This document shows positions 25,687 to 33,895 of a DNA stretch of 64,000 nucleotides, one piece after another. Origin of the DNA: Syntrophobacter sp963666995. Its GTDB lineage: Bacteria; Desulfobacterota; Syntrophobacteria; Syntrophobacterales; Syntrophobacteraceae. Under the pieces are notes generated by a model. It worked only from the letters and a program-made list of their open reading frames with translations. It was not told the DNA's origin and made no database searches. Both the position numbers and the translations under genes were made by a program. The number at the start of each line of letters is the position of its first letter. Position 1 is the stretch's first letter. Location: positions 2,790,001 to 2,854,000 of the forward strand of contig OY762941.1 in the NCBI GenBank assembly GCA_963666995.1, in the 5' to 3' direction.

Positions 25687-27068
25687 TGAAGGCGCAACCG
25701 GAGCTGCTTCGTTTTCCTGAAGCCATTGAATTCTTTCAAGCCAAGGGAATCGCGATTTCCCCCAATTCGTGGAGGGACGTCTGGGCGTCGGAGAACGTCC
25801 ATGCCTTCACCGTGTCGAGAGTCACGGCGATGGACGTTCTCGAGGACATCAGAAAGTCGGTCGAAAAGGCCGTTGTCGAAGGCACTCCGCTCGAACAGTT
25901 CAAATCGGAACTGTCCGAAACCCTTTCCAAAAAGGGCTGGTTCTCGATCAAAGGGGAAAAAGGCGGCAGGCTGCTCTCCCCCTGGCGCCTTGAGACCATC
26001 TACCGCACGAACCTTCAGTCCGCATACCAGGCCGGCCGCTTCACGCAAATGCTGGAGACGGCGAATCTGCGGCCGTACTGGATGTATGACGCTGTTTGCG
26101 ATCTCAGGACGCGGCCGCTTCACGCCTCCCTGCACAGGAAGGTCTACCGCTTCGATCACCCCTTCTGGAACACCTGGTACCCGCCCAATGGGTTCAACTG
26201 CAGGTGCACGGTGAGGGCCCTTTCCGAGAGGCGAATGCGGCAGATGAAGCTGGAACCGGAGGGTACGGAACCTGCGTTCAAGCCCGATGACGGGTTTGCG
26301 TACAACCCCGGGATGGTCCGCCGGCAGCCGGATCTCAATCGATATGCCCCAGAGGTCCGGGAACTCCTCACGGAGGAAATGGTGGGGCGTCCATGGGACA
26401 TTCCGTCTCTTGCCCGGGGGCTTACCCGCCTGCGCGATGGATTTGGGGAAACCGGTGTTCTTACGACCACCCCGGAACTCCGCATCGTGGAAGTTTCGTC
26501 GGATCGCAATCTTGGCTGGACGAACCCAAAAACCGGGGAAATCGGACTCAACAGCTCCGTGTATCAAAATGTCGTCCGGGCACTCGAAATCGGAGCGGTA
26601 AGGGGCCCGGCCCATATCGAGGCATTCAAGTCGGTCGTGCACGAATTGGGGCATCACCTCGGTTATCCCCTGGACATGGCCCGATACGCCAAAGACGCCG
26701 CTTACATGGAACTTAAGGAAACCGTGAACGACCTGTGGGCCTGGCACCATTTGCCCGATGTGATTCGGAGTCTCGGCATGGAGGCGGATTTTGAGGCCAT
26801 GCAGGGTTTGAAGCACGCCCGATGGGGAGAGCACACCAGGACGGCGAGAAATCTCCAGGATCTACTGCGGAAGCTGGGCTTTAACGAAGCTGACGAAAAG
26901 AGCCTGATTACCGAACTCAACCTCATGGAAAAACCCGAAAACCTCTCAGACCGTCTGTGGAAGATCATCACTGACAGGAAACCCGGCTTCGTCCCCAAGA
27001 AACCCTTTGGCGAGATGCTGGTCTACTTCTGGGAATGGGAGCGGCTCATGCTCGATCTTTTTGAATAA
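25683..27068 (+). CDS. MuF-type minor head protein with C-terminal metallopeptidase-like domain
   Basis: A 461-residue protein. Residues ~50-185 are the Mu gp30/F (SPP1 gp7-type) head morphogenesis domain, with the diagnostic PPNGFNCRCTVRALS at ~165-180. The remaining ~270 residues are not part of the standard fold and hold a zinc-peptidase motif HELGHHLGYP, with H320, E321 and H324; a downstream ELKETVNDLWAWH region (from ~345) could supply the third ligand. MuF proteins with variable C-terminal enzyme domains are known as phage-borne polymorphic toxins, so this may be injected with the DNA. Overlaps the portal stop by 4 bp. The peptidase role is inferred from one motif. Confidence 0.85.
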   Translation: MMKAQPELLRFPEAIEFFQAKGIAISPNSWRDVWASENVHAFTVSRVTAMDVLEDIRKSVEKAVVEGTPLEQFKSELSETLSKKGWFSIKGEKGGRLLSPWRLETIYRTNLQSAYQAGRFTQMLETANLRPYWMYDAVCDLRTRPLHASLHRKVYRFDHPFWNTWYPPNGFNCRCTVRALSERRMRQMKLEPEGTEPAFKPDDGFAYNPGMVRRQPDLNRYAPEVRELLTEEMVGRPWDIPSLARGLTRLRDGFGETGVLTTTPELRIVEVSSDRNLGWTNPKTGEIGLNSSVYQNVVRALEIGAVRGPAHIEAFKSVVHELGHHLGYPLDMARYAKDAAYMELKETVNDLWAWHHLPDVIRSLGMEADFEAMQGLKHARWGEHTRTARNLQDLLRKLGFNEADEKSLITELNLMEKPENLSDRLWKIITDRKPGFVPKKPFGEMLVYFWEWERLMLDLFE

Positions 27069-27128
27069 AGACCGTGGACCTGCGACGGGACCGCTTTCCG
27101 GTCAACGCGGAAAAAGGAGGACAGGCAC

Positions 27129-27650
27129 ATGGCGATTGTTACGATCACGCTCGATGAGCGGCGAATAAGGATTACCCTCGATACTCTCTACAAGAAGCTC
27201 ATCGATCTCTCACCGGTGATGCGCAGGCTTGGCGAGATCGTGCATGCGAGGTCGATGCAGTGTTTCGAAGATAGCCGGTCTCCCGAGGGGCCGCCGTGGA
27301 TTCCGTCTCAGCGGGCGCTTAGAACCGGCGGAAAGACCCTCATTAAAACCTCGATTCTTCGCAACACGATCCACGTGCAAGCCTCACGCGATTCCGTGAG
27401 CGTGGGGACCCCGATCGTTTATGGTCCCGTTCATCAGTTCGGCGGGCATGCAGGCGGGCACTCCGGCACGGCAAGGATTGTCTCGGCCCACACGCGGAAG
27501 GGCAATGGAGACCGACGTCCGGAAACTAAGGCAAAATCCGGCCCCACCGGCTCTCCGGGCGAAATCCCGGCGCGGCCCTTCCTTGGTCTGAAGCAGTCGG
27601 ACTGGGGTGAAATACGCTCGGTCCTCTCGGCCTATCTGTCGTTTTTCTGA
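27129..27650 (+). CDS. Mu gpG-like virion morphogenesis protein
   Basis: A 173-residue protein of the phage virion morphogenesis (Phage_tail_S / Mu gpG) family, which acts in tail completion or head-tail joining. Features: a helical N terminus, DSRSPEGPPWIPSQRAL, TLIKTSILRNTIHVQASRDSV-like central beta region (split by SVGTPIVYGPVHQFGG), and IPARPFLGLKQSDW near the end; the pattern V-HQFGG followed by IPARPFLG is the family signature. AAAAAGGAGG lies just upstream of ATG 27129. Confidence 0.88.
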   Translation: MAIVTITLDERRIRITLDTLYKKLIDLSPVMRRLGEIVHARSMQCFEDSRSPEGPPWIPSQRALRTGGKTLIKTSILRNTIHVQASRDSVSVGTPIVYGPVHQFGGHAGGHSGTARIVSAHTRKGNGDRRPETKAKSGPTGSPGEIPARPFLGLKQSDWGEIRSVLSAYLSFF

Positions 27651-27749
27651 TCGTTTACGCTTTTGGATGGAGATCCGGGGGCATGCACGGCGGCGGTTCG
27701 GTTTCCGCCCCCTGGAACCTCGTGCCTTCTCTCGAACAGGAGACCTGAA

Positions 27750-28823
27750 ATGTCGGATGTCATTGAACTGCAAAGCCTCATCGCTTCGGTTCCCGGGGAA
27801 CAGTCTCTGGTGACGGTTCCCGTTGAGTTCCAGATCTTTCCCGCCGGAAAGGTGAGCATCGAAGGGGATGAACCTTTTCTTGTGGACGATGCGGCCATGG
27901 ATCAGGTGACCGAGCGCTTCAAAGCCAGGGGACTCGATATGGTCATCGACTACGAGCATCAGACCGAGGAAGGGACGCCGGCACCCGCGGCCGGATGGAT
28001 CAAAGCCCTGGAAAACAGGGGGAAGGACGGCCTCTGGGCCAAAGTCGAATGGACGGAGAAGGCGAGGGAATACCTTGCAAGCAGGGAATACCGGTACTTC
28101 TCGCCGGTATTCCTGATTTCCAGGGCGGAGCGCAGGCTCCTGGAACTGCTCCGTGTGGCACTCACCAATGCGCCGCGCCTCAATCGCATAAGACCGATTG
28201 TCGCAAAATCCGGCGAAAAGGTTTCGCCGGAATCAACCTCAACGCACAGGGGGAAGAAAATGCTTGTAGAGACCATTGCAGAACAACTCGGGCTGCCCGA
28301 AGGATCGGGGGAAAAGGAAGTGACCGCATCCATTGCGAGGCTGATGAAACAATCGGCCCGCCCGGCAGGCGGCCAGGGAACGACGGACGAAGGGGCGGAA
28401 GAATTCGTCGCAGGCAAAGATGTTCTTGCCGCTCTTGGTCTCCCCGAAAAGTCGGGGAAGAGCGAGATCATCGCGACCATTCACGCGTTGCGGCAAAAGC
28501 CGGATCTCAGTCTCGATGTGGCTTCCCTTAAGCGCAGGCTTGCCGAACGGGACCGCGACGAGATGGTGAACGCCGCGCTGAAGGAAGGCAAGATCACCCC
28601 CGCCCAGAAAGAGTGGGCTGCAACGTACGCACTGGATGACCCGGAAGGATTCAGTTTGTTCGTCGCCAAGGCTCCGCGAGTGGTGCCGATCGAGGAAATC
28701 AACCTCCTGGGCGACGGGCGCTCCGGGTCTGCATCCGATTCGGAAGACGTTCAAATGCATATCAACAAACTGATGGGCATCGGGGAAGCATCCTGGAAAA
28801 AATACGGTTCCGGGAAAAATTAG
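27750..28823 (+). CDS. Mu gpI-like prohead protease with scaffold region
   Basis: A 357-residue protein of the Mu-like protease family (Mu_I). The N-terminal ~165 residues are the protease: FQIFPAGKVSIEGDEPFLVD, MVIDYEHQTEEG with the conserved His, and YRYFSPVFLIS. The C-terminal ~190 residues are helical and charged, the scaffold that shapes the prohead and is then cleaved. ATG 27750 follows CAGGAGACC; the frame is open to 27663 without a good site. An internal start at 28260 would make the scaffold alone, as gene Z does within gene I of Mu. Confidence 0.9.
   Translation: MSDVIELQSLIASVPGEQSLVTVPVEFQIFPAGKVSIEGDEPFLVDDAAMDQVTERFKARGLDMVIDYEHQTEEGTPAPAAGWIKALENRGKDGLWAKVEWTEKAREYLASREYRYFSPVFLISRAERRLLELLRVALTNAPRLNRIRPIVAKSGEKVSPESTSTHRGKKMLVETIAEQLGLPEGSGEKEVTASIARLMKQSARPAGGQGTTDEGAEEFVAGKDVLAALGLPEKSGKSEIIATIHALRQKPDLSLDVASLKRRLAERDRDEMVNAALKEGKITPAQKEWAATYALDDPEGFSLFVAKAPRVVPIEEINLLGDGRSGSASDSEDVQMHINKLMGIGEASWKKYGSGKN
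28260..28823 (+). CDS. Nested scaffold protein (internal start in the protease gene)
   Basis: An in-frame ATG at 28260, 170 codons into the protease gene, is preceded by AGGGGGAAG at the right distance and by a perfect 9-bp hairpin (CCGGCGAAA at 28210-28218, complement 28222-28230). It would give a 187-residue protein starting MLVETIAEQLGLPEGSGE, the helical scaffold domain. Mu makes its scaffold Z from an internal start of gene I, so the same arrangement is likely here. No protein evidence exists in the sequence itself. Confidence 0.6.
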   Translation: MLVETIAEQLGLPEGSGEKEVTASIARLMKQSARPAGGQGTTDEGAEEFVAGKDVLAALGLPEKSGKSEIIATIHALRQKPDLSLDVASLKRRLAERDRDEMVNAALKEGKITPAQKEWAATYALDDPEGFSLFVAKAPRVVPIEEINLLGDGRSGSASDSEDVQMHINKLMGIGEASWKKYGSGKN

Positions 28824-28835
28824 AGGGAGGAAATC

Positions 28836-29231
28836 ATGGCGGATCGGAAGACTCAGATGAAAGACGGGGACCTCATCGCCTTGCAGGTGGCGGCGGGCGC
28901 TTTGATCGAAGCGGGAAAGATGGTCGCGGTGAACGCGTCGGGATATGCCGTTCAAGCGGCGGATTCGGCCGGGCTCAAAGTGATGGGCAGGGCCGACGGG
29001 CGAGCGGACAACTCGGTGGGGCAGAATGGAGACCTCGCCGTTCTTACCTCCCGGCTGATGGCCTTCAAGTATCGGAATTCGACCGCACATGCCGTAACGG
29101 CCGCTCAAATCGGGTCGAACATTTACGTCGAAGACGATGAGACGGTGGCGGGCACCGGGGGAACCAATTCGATCGTCGCGGGGAAGTGCCTCGGAGTGGA
29201 AAGTGACGGGGTCTGGGTGGAGATCGGGTAA
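28836..29231 (+). CDS. Capsid decoration-like small protein
   Basis: A 131-residue, glycine/alanine-rich protein (MADRKTQMKDGDLIALQVAA; VNASGYAVQAADSAGLKVMG; GSNIYVEDDETVAG) with the repeated short beta strands seen in DUF2190-like capsid decoration or head-fibre proteins. It lies between the scaffold/protease and the major capsid gene, the usual slot for decoration proteins. GGGAGGAAA precedes ATG 28836. Confidence 0.7.
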   Translation: MADRKTQMKDGDLIALQVAAGALIEAGKMVAVNASGYAVQAADSAGLKVMGRADGRADNSVGQNGDLAVLTSRLMAFKYRNSTAHAVTAAQIGSNIYVEDDETVAGTGGTNSIVAGKCLGVESDGVWVEIG

Positions 29232-29423
29232 GAAGCGGATCTCAGCGGTACTGTCGGGAGGGGAGCTGCAAAAAAACCGCCGGAAGCAACCGGCCCTTTA
29301 TGCGGTCCATTTCGCGGTTTCTTGCGGAAAGGCTGAAATCAATCGCTGGAGGCGGCACGGAAAACCGGGCATCGGATCGTCGTTTGGCCTGCCTTCAACG
29401 GTATCGACAGCGGAGGACAACAA

Positions 29424-30305
29424 ATGATCATCAATCAGGGAAATCTTCAGGGAATCTACAAGAGCTTTCAGACGATTTTCAATGAAGCATGGGACACCGC
29501 GGCCCCCAGCCAGTGGCCGATTGTTTCCATGGAGGTTCCGAGCGAAACGAGGGAGGAGAACTACGATTGGCTGGGAGATCTGCCCATGATGAAGGAATGG
29601 GTGGGGGACCGGGTGATAAAGGACCTCTCCGCCTTCCACTATGCCATCGTGAACAAGGATTTCGAAGCCACCATCGAAGTTGACCGCAACGACATCGAAG
29701 ACGATCGCATAGGGATTCACCGGCCGAGAATCCAGCAACTTGCGGATTCCGCGGGAAAGCACCCCGACATCCTCGTATTCGACCTCATGAAGAAAGGCTT
29801 CGCCACGCCCTGCTACGACGGCCAGTATTTCTTCGATCTCGACCATCCCGTATCCGGGCAGAGCATGTCCAACTTCGGCGGCGGCTCAGGCACCGGGTGG
29901 TACCTCATGGACCTCTCGAGGCCGATCAGGCCGATCATCCTTCAGGTCCGGAAGCGGCCGGAGCTGGTTGCCCTGGACGATCCCCGAAATGAAAACGTCT
30001 TCATGCGGAAAAAATACCGCTACGGGGTCGACGACCGCAAGAACGTCGGATTCGGCCTGTGGCAGCTTGCCTACGCTTCGAAGGATACGCTGAATGCCGC
30101 AAACTATGCCGGTGCGCGGGCCGCCATGATGAGCTTCAAAAACGATGAAGGCGTGCCCCTCGGCATCGTGCCGACCCATCTCATCGTGCCCCCGACTCTT
30201 GAAAGCGCGGGACGCTCGATCCTGAAGGTTGCAAACGATGCCGCCGGAGCGGGAAATCCATGGTTCGGCACGGCGGAACTCATGGTTGTCCCGTGGCTGG
30301 CTTAG
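29424..30305 (+). CDS. Mu gpT-like major capsid protein
   Basis: A 293-residue protein of the Mu major head subunit family. Typical stretches: IYKSFQTIFNEAWDTA near the start, ENYDWLGDLPMMKEWVGDR, DFEATIEVDRNDIEDDRIG (the central fold) and the C-terminal NPWFGTAELMVVPWL. It should assemble the HK97-fold shell around the scaffold from the gene upstream. The 190 bp in front has no other gene; the upstream sequence includes GGAGGACAACAA before ATG 29424. Confidence 0.95.
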   Translation: MIINQGNLQGIYKSFQTIFNEAWDTAAPSQWPIVSMEVPSETREENYDWLGDLPMMKEWVGDRVIKDLSAFHYAIVNKDFEATIEVDRNDIEDDRIGIHRPRIQQLADSAGKHPDILVFDLMKKGFATPCYDGQYFFDLDHPVSGQSMSNFGGGSGTGWYLMDLSRPIRPIILQVRKRPELVALDDPRNENVFMRKKYRYGVDDRKNVGFGLWQLAYASKDTLNAANYAGARAAMMSFKNDEGVPLGIVPTHLIVPPTLESAGRSILKVANDAAGAGNPWFGTAELMVVPWLA

Positions 30306-30359
30306 CCATAGCCTGACACGCCCGGGCCGGGGGCAACGCTGTTGCTTTAAGCCCCTTCC

Positions 30360-30480
30360 GGTCCGTTGCGGGAGGGCGTGGACGTCATTTCGGCGGAAGA
30401 CGGAATCCAGTGAGTCAAGCTTTTCCGGACCCCGGCTTTCACAGGGGGACGGCTTGGGCCGCTGAGGTTTTTCTTGAAGC
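30360..30480 (-). repeat. REP-like dispersed repeat in phage intergenic space
   Basis: Read on the minus strand the segment contains GTGAAAGCCGGGGTCCGG and, further on, CACTGGATTCCGTCTTCCGC, a pattern very common in interspersed repeats of deltaproteobacterial chromosomes. Only one copy is in this window, so the assignment rests on pattern memory. It lies between gpT and gp35 where no gene is present. Confidence 0.35.
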
Positions 30481-30582
30481 AATAGTATTGGGGCTGGGGC
30501 CGGCGGATCGGGACCGGGCAGGTTGCAGTTGGCTGCTTTCCCTTCCTGTTCGCCAAGCCCCCGGTCGGCCGGAGGAGATCAG

Positions 30583-30807
30583 ATGATTCGTATTCGCGCT
30601 CAAAAAGACGGTTTCAGGCGTTGCGGCGAGGTTTACGGCACCCGGTGGAAGGAATACCGGGACCGGTTCTTCACCGAAAGTCAGGTCGAAATATTGCGGG
30701 CGGAGCCGATGCTCCAGGTGGAGGTAATCCCGGAATCGGATGCCGGAAGTGCTCCTTCTTCCTCTTCGCCCGCCGGCAGGAAGAAGCAGAACGACACTCG
30801 CGCCTAA
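30583..30807 (+). CDS. Mu gp35-like (HI1506-type) protein
   Basis: A 74-residue protein starting MIRIRAQKDGFRRCGEVYG, with FTESQVEILRAEPMLQVEV, the short FluMu/HI1506 motif: a basic N terminus, a small domain and a two-turn helix ending in a beta strand. Found after the major capsid in Mu-like phages; role unknown, possibly in head completion. The tail is Ser/Pro-rich. GGAGGAGA precedes ATG 30583. Confidence 0.8.
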   Translation: MIRIRAQKDGFRRCGEVYGTRWKEYRDRFFTESQVEILRAEPMLQVEVIPESDAGSAPSSSSPAGRKKQNDTRA

Positions 30808-30826
30808 GGAACGGAGGAGGAACACG

Positions 30827-31258
30827 ATGTCCTACTGCAGCGTCGACGATCTGAAGGACCAGATCGATGAAGCCCGGCTGATCCAGCTTACGGATGACGA
30901 AGGTACGGGTTCGGTCAATCTTGACCGGGTACTCCGGGCAATCAGCGATGCGGATGAGGAAATCAATTCGTACGTCGGCTGCAGGCACACGGTGCCGCTC
31001 GATCCGGTCCCATCCATCATCCGCAAAATCAGCGTGGATATCGCCCTTCTCAACCTGTACGGCAGGCGGGAAAAGGTGCCGGATGCTCGGGCCGATCGCT
31101 ACAAAAGCGCCGTTAAGTTTCTGGAACAGGTATCCCGGGGGAACGCGGCGTTGGGACTTCACGATCCGGAAGGCAATCCGCCGGAATCGGATGCGCCTCA
31201 AATGTCCGGCGAGAACCCTCGGAGGACATTCACCAGGTCGTTGTTGAAGGGTTACTGA
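30827..31258 (+). CDS. Mu gp36-like protein (DUF1320), head-tail connector type
   Basis: A 143-residue protein with the DUF1320 pattern: YCSVDDLKDQIDEARLIQLT at the start, AISDADEEINSYVGCRHTVPL, and IIRKISVDIALLNLYGRRE in the core helices. By position and fold prediction in Mu-like phages it is a head-tail connector (adaptor). CGGAGGAGG lies upstream of ATG 30827, 19 bp after gp35. Confidence 0.88.
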   Translation: MSYCSVDDLKDQIDEARLIQLTDDEGTGSVNLDRVLRAISDADEEINSYVGCRHTVPLDPVPSIIRKISVDIALLNLYGRREKVPDARADRYKSAVKFLEQVSRGNAALGLHDPEGNPPESDAPQMSGENPRRTFTRSLLKGY

Positions 31259-31289
31259 ATCGGCGGACAGTCCGGAAGGGGAGGAAGGG

Positions 31290-31730
31290 ATGTGCACCAT
31301 CGCGGAGATAGAAGATGCCGTCGTCGGGAGACTTCGGGCCGAAGTGTCCTCGCTCAGGACATGCGCTTCTCTCGCTCATTTTCTTGCAAAGGAAATCGCA
31401 GACATCGCACTCGTCCTCCCTGCGGCCTATGTCGCCTACGAACAGGGGGAATTCGATCACAAAACGAACGGGGTTCAGGACCGTACGATGGTCTTCAATG
31501 TCTTTGTCATGGCGGGCAGCATGCGGGGGGATGAAGCTTCGAGGCACGGCTGCGGAACCGAGAGCGGGGTTTACACGCTGCTCGACGATGTGCGCGCCGC
31601 GTTGACGAACCACGATTGCGGGCTGGATATCGATCCTCTCCGCCCCAAGACCGAGCATGCGGTCGATGGAGATCGGTACTACTCCATCTACGCGATCAGT
31701 TTTGAAACCCGGTGCCGATTTTTTCTGTGA
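31290..31730 (+). CDS. Mu gp37-like protein (DUF1834)
   Basis: A 146-residue protein with the gp37 layout: a helical start (MCTIAEIEDAVVGRLRAEV), a beta-rich middle (VAYEQGEFDHKTNGVQDRTM) and GVYTLLDDVRAALTNHDCGL near the end. In Mu-like phages gp37 acts with gp36 as a neck or tail-terminator protein. AAGGGGAGGAAGGG precedes ATG 31290. Confidence 0.82.
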   Translation: MCTIAEIEDAVVGRLRAEVSSLRTCASLAHFLAKEIADIALVLPAAYVAYEQGEFDHKTNGVQDRTMVFNVFVMAGSMRGDEASRHGCGTESGVYTLLDDVRAALTNHDCGLDIDPLRPKTEHAVDGDRYYSIYAISFETRCRFFL

Positions 31731-31735
31731 ATGAA

Positions 31736-31896
31736 ACCTGATCTGAGCGATTCCACAGGAGATGTCGCGGGGGCTGGGATGTCCAGTGAGTCACACCTCC
31801 ACCCCGCCTCCCCTGTCAAGGGGGAGGAGCCAAACGGCAATTCCCATCCCCTGGCGGGGGGGGGAGGGGAGGGGGAAGAAATCGCTCAGATCAGGT
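31736..31896. repeat. MITE-like palindromic element, copy 1
   Basis: A 161-bp element with 19-bp terminal inverted repeats, ACCTGATCTGAGCGATTCC (31736-31754) and its complement at 31878-31896 (18 of 19). The interior has CCCGCCTCCCCTGTCAAGGG-type C/G-rich tracts. A second, longer and more decayed copy is at 59348-59577 in host DNA. No open frame inside, so it would need a transposase supplied elsewhere. It sits just after the gp37 stop codon and disrupts nothing. Confidence 0.75.
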
Positions 31897-32017
31897 GAAA
31901 AAGAACCGCAACTGATGACGGGCGGCAAGGCTTGGGCCGAATCCGCGCCGGGCGAAACGGGGTTGGGGATTTCGTTCCCGCCGCCTTCCAGCTTCTTCAG
32001 AGGATAAAGGAATAACC

Positions 32018-32194
32018 ATGGATGAAGAGAAGGAACTGAATCGATTACTGCAACCGATGAATATCACTGTCCGGTCGGGGGGCCAGTTCTTCGTGGAATC
32101 GCAGAGCGTCCGGACCGCGTGTTCCGATGCCTGCCGGGAGGAACCCGGCGTTGAGGATACTCAAGACAAGGAGGGAGGAACGGAGAAATGTTAA
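32018..32194 (+). CDS. Small prophage protein between gp37 and the tail tube
   Basis: A 58-residue acidic protein (MDEEKELNRLLQPMNITVRS; QFFVESQSVRTACSDAC). Its stop TAA overlaps the start of the tail tube gene by 7 nt, evidence for translational coupling. It takes the place of the short gp38 protein of Mu-like phages, but similarity is too weak to name. Too short for most gene finders. Confidence 0.6.
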   Translation: MDEEKELNRLLQPMNITVRSGGQFFVESQSVRTACSDACREEPGVEDTQDKEGGTEKC

Positions 32195-33120
32195 CCCGTA
32201 AAACGGTAGTACTTGCAAAAATTGAGACCGGCTATGGCACGGACCCGACGCCTACCCCTGCGGCGAATGCGATTCTGGTGAGCGACGTCGACGTCAAGGC
32301 AACCGGTGAAGTCGTGCGGCGGGATTTTATCAAGAGTTCGCTCAGCCGGCTTCAGTTCCTGCGCGGAATAAGGCAGGTGGAGTTGTCGTTCAAAACGGAA
32401 CTCAAGGGCTCGGGCACCAGGGGAACCCTGCCCACATGCGGGTGGGAGGGAGTGCTGTTCAGGGCGTGCGGAATGTCGGAAACGGTCACGGCGGGAACGA
32501 GTCTTGTTTATGCGCCCGTTTCGACGGGTTTTGAGTCTGCTGCCCTGTATGTTTACAAGGATGGGACATTTCACAAACTCCTCGGATGCCGCGGCAGCTT
32601 CAAATTGAACTTCGAGGTGGGGAAGCATCCCGTCGTGGAATGGAAATTCAACGGTTTGTATGCATCGCCCGCGGATGCCTCTCCCGCGGCTCAGACGCTT
32701 TCGGCCGTAGGGCCTCCGATCGTGATGAGCGCCGCTCTGTCCGTGGGCGGGTATGGGCCCGTAGCCGAAAAGATCGAAATCGACCTCAACAATACCATTT
32801 CGGAGCGAAAGTCCATCAACGCCGCAACGGGAATCGTGGGATTCGAAATAACGGGGCGCGAACCGCAGGGTTCCTTCGACCCCGAAGCCGTCTCCGAAGC
32901 GACGCATCCTTTCTGGGGGAATTGGGAGAGCGCGGCGGCGACGGCGCTGACGCTCGGGCCGATAGGCACCGTGCCGGGGAATACCATCCAGGTGAACGCC
33001 CCGAAAATGCAATACAAGGAAGTCTCATACAGCGACCGCAAGGGACTCATCGCTTACACCGTGCCCTTTGACCTCGCTATGAACAACGGCGATGACGAAC
33101 TGACCATCACGATCACATGA
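32188..33120 (+). CDS. Siphovirus-type tail tube protein
   Basis: A 310-residue major tail protein. The sequence is beta-rich, with KTVVLAKIETGYGTDPTPTP at the start (typical of Phage_tube_2-type tube proteins), VELSFKTELKGSGT and ITGREPQGSFDPEAVSEATH in the core. It has no contractile sheath gene next to it, unlike Mu, so the tail is non-contractile. AAGGAGGGAGG lies upstream of ATG 32188. Confidence 0.85.
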   Translation: MLTRKTVVLAKIETGYGTDPTPTPAANAILVSDVDVKATGEVVRRDFIKSSLSRLQFLRGIRQVELSFKTELKGSGTRGTLPTCGWEGVLFRACGMSETVTAGTSLVYAPVSTGFESAALYVYKDGTFHKLLGCRGSFKLNFEVGKHPVVEWKFNGLYASPADASPAAQTLSAVGPPIVMSAALSVGGYGPVAEKIEIDLNNTISERKSINAATGIVGFEITGREPQGSFDPEAVSEATHPFWGNWESAAATALTLGPIGTVPGNTIQVNAPKMQYKEVSYSDRKGLIAYTVPFDLAMNNGDDELTITIT

Positions 33121-33194
33121 TTTCTCATCCCTTCGAGCCTTGGGAGCGCGGGGAAAGGGGAACTTCTCTACTCATTCGAAAGGGAGAATACGGA

Positions 33195-33587
33195 ATGCGT
33201 GACCTGACCGCACACAGGAATGTCGTGGAAATACAGGATGGAATTTCGGGGGACGTGCATGAAATCTACTACCGGATTCCGACAGTCGAAGAAATCGCAA
33301 GCTATCAGAACAGCTCGTTCGAACGCCGCGGACGGAAGTTCAGGAACCGGATTTTCGAGAACCGGCTGAAATTCGGCGGACGCATCATTACCGGCTTTAA
33401 AAAGGGCACCCTGGGTTGCGACGGGAGGGCCTTTGCCTCGGAGCCCGACGATCCGGACTACCGCGAAGACTGGAAGGAACAACTCACGGCCAATGCTCCG
33501 GACGTGGTAAGTGCCGTTGCGGTGGTGGCTTTTGAGTCAACCGGGGTGTCGAGGGAGGCCGAACTGGAGGTCCCTTTGGAAGAATAG
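33195..33587 (+). CDS. Tail assembly chaperone, short (G-like) form
   Basis: A 130-residue protein in the position of lambda gpG (140 residues), between tube and tape measure. Segments MRDLTAHRNVVEIQDGISGD and ENRLKFGGRIITGFKKGTLG form the body; the C terminus (VVAFESTGVSREAELEVPLEE) is the frameshift zone. ATG 33195 is preferred over an earlier frame start (33117) because GGGAGA lies 8 nt upstream. A slippery C CCT TTG at 33572-33578 allows a fraction of ribosomes to continue in the -1 frame. Confidence 0.85.
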   Translation: MRDLTAHRNVVEIQDGISGDVHEIYYRIPTVEEIASYQNSSFERRGRKFRNRIFENRLKFGGRIITGFKKGTLGCDGRAFASEPDDPDYREDWKEQLTANAPDVVSAVAVVAFESTGVSREAELEVPLEE

Positions 33588-33895
33588 ACTTCGAGGCGGA
33601 ACTCGAACAACTGTTCGAGGAATCGTGCAATCCGGAGACGAACAGGGAATGTGAGGGCAGGACCCTGCGGGATATCTGCAGGACCTGTCCGAAGAACCCC
33701 AAAAAGAGGCGGAAGCCCAATCCGTATATCTTGAGCCTCTACCAGGTCCATGTGCTCCAGGTTGCCGGCTTCCCGTTTGCAGCAGACGCTTTCTCCTATG
33801 GGTTCTGGCTCGACCTGGCCGTGCTGAAGCAGAAAATCCGGGAACAGCAAACCGGCCCGATGGGCCAATTTCTGAGGGTACACAATGGCGGATAA
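33195..33895 (+). CDS. Tail assembly chaperone, frameshifted (GT-like) long form
   Basis: After a -1 slip at 33572-33578 the second frame stays open for 105 codons to TAA 33893-33895, giving about 233 residues. The extension has no start codon of its own, reads as coding (IDFEAELEQLFEESC; NPYILSLYQVHVLQVAG; FPFAADAFSYGFWLDLAVLK) and holds four cysteines spaced C-x7-C-x8-C-x2-C. Lambda G-GT, made the same way, recruits tube protein to the tape measure. The long-form stop overlaps the tape measure start by 11 bp. Confidence 0.85.
33572..33578 (+). promoter_or_regulatory. -1 programmed frameshift slippery site
   Basis: The heptamer CCCTTTG is split in the zero frame as C CCT TTG, which is exactly X XXY YYZ; the zero-frame stop TAG follows 6 nt later. 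Moving back one base puts CCC and TTT in the two sites and continues into the open -1 frame. Confidence 0.8.
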
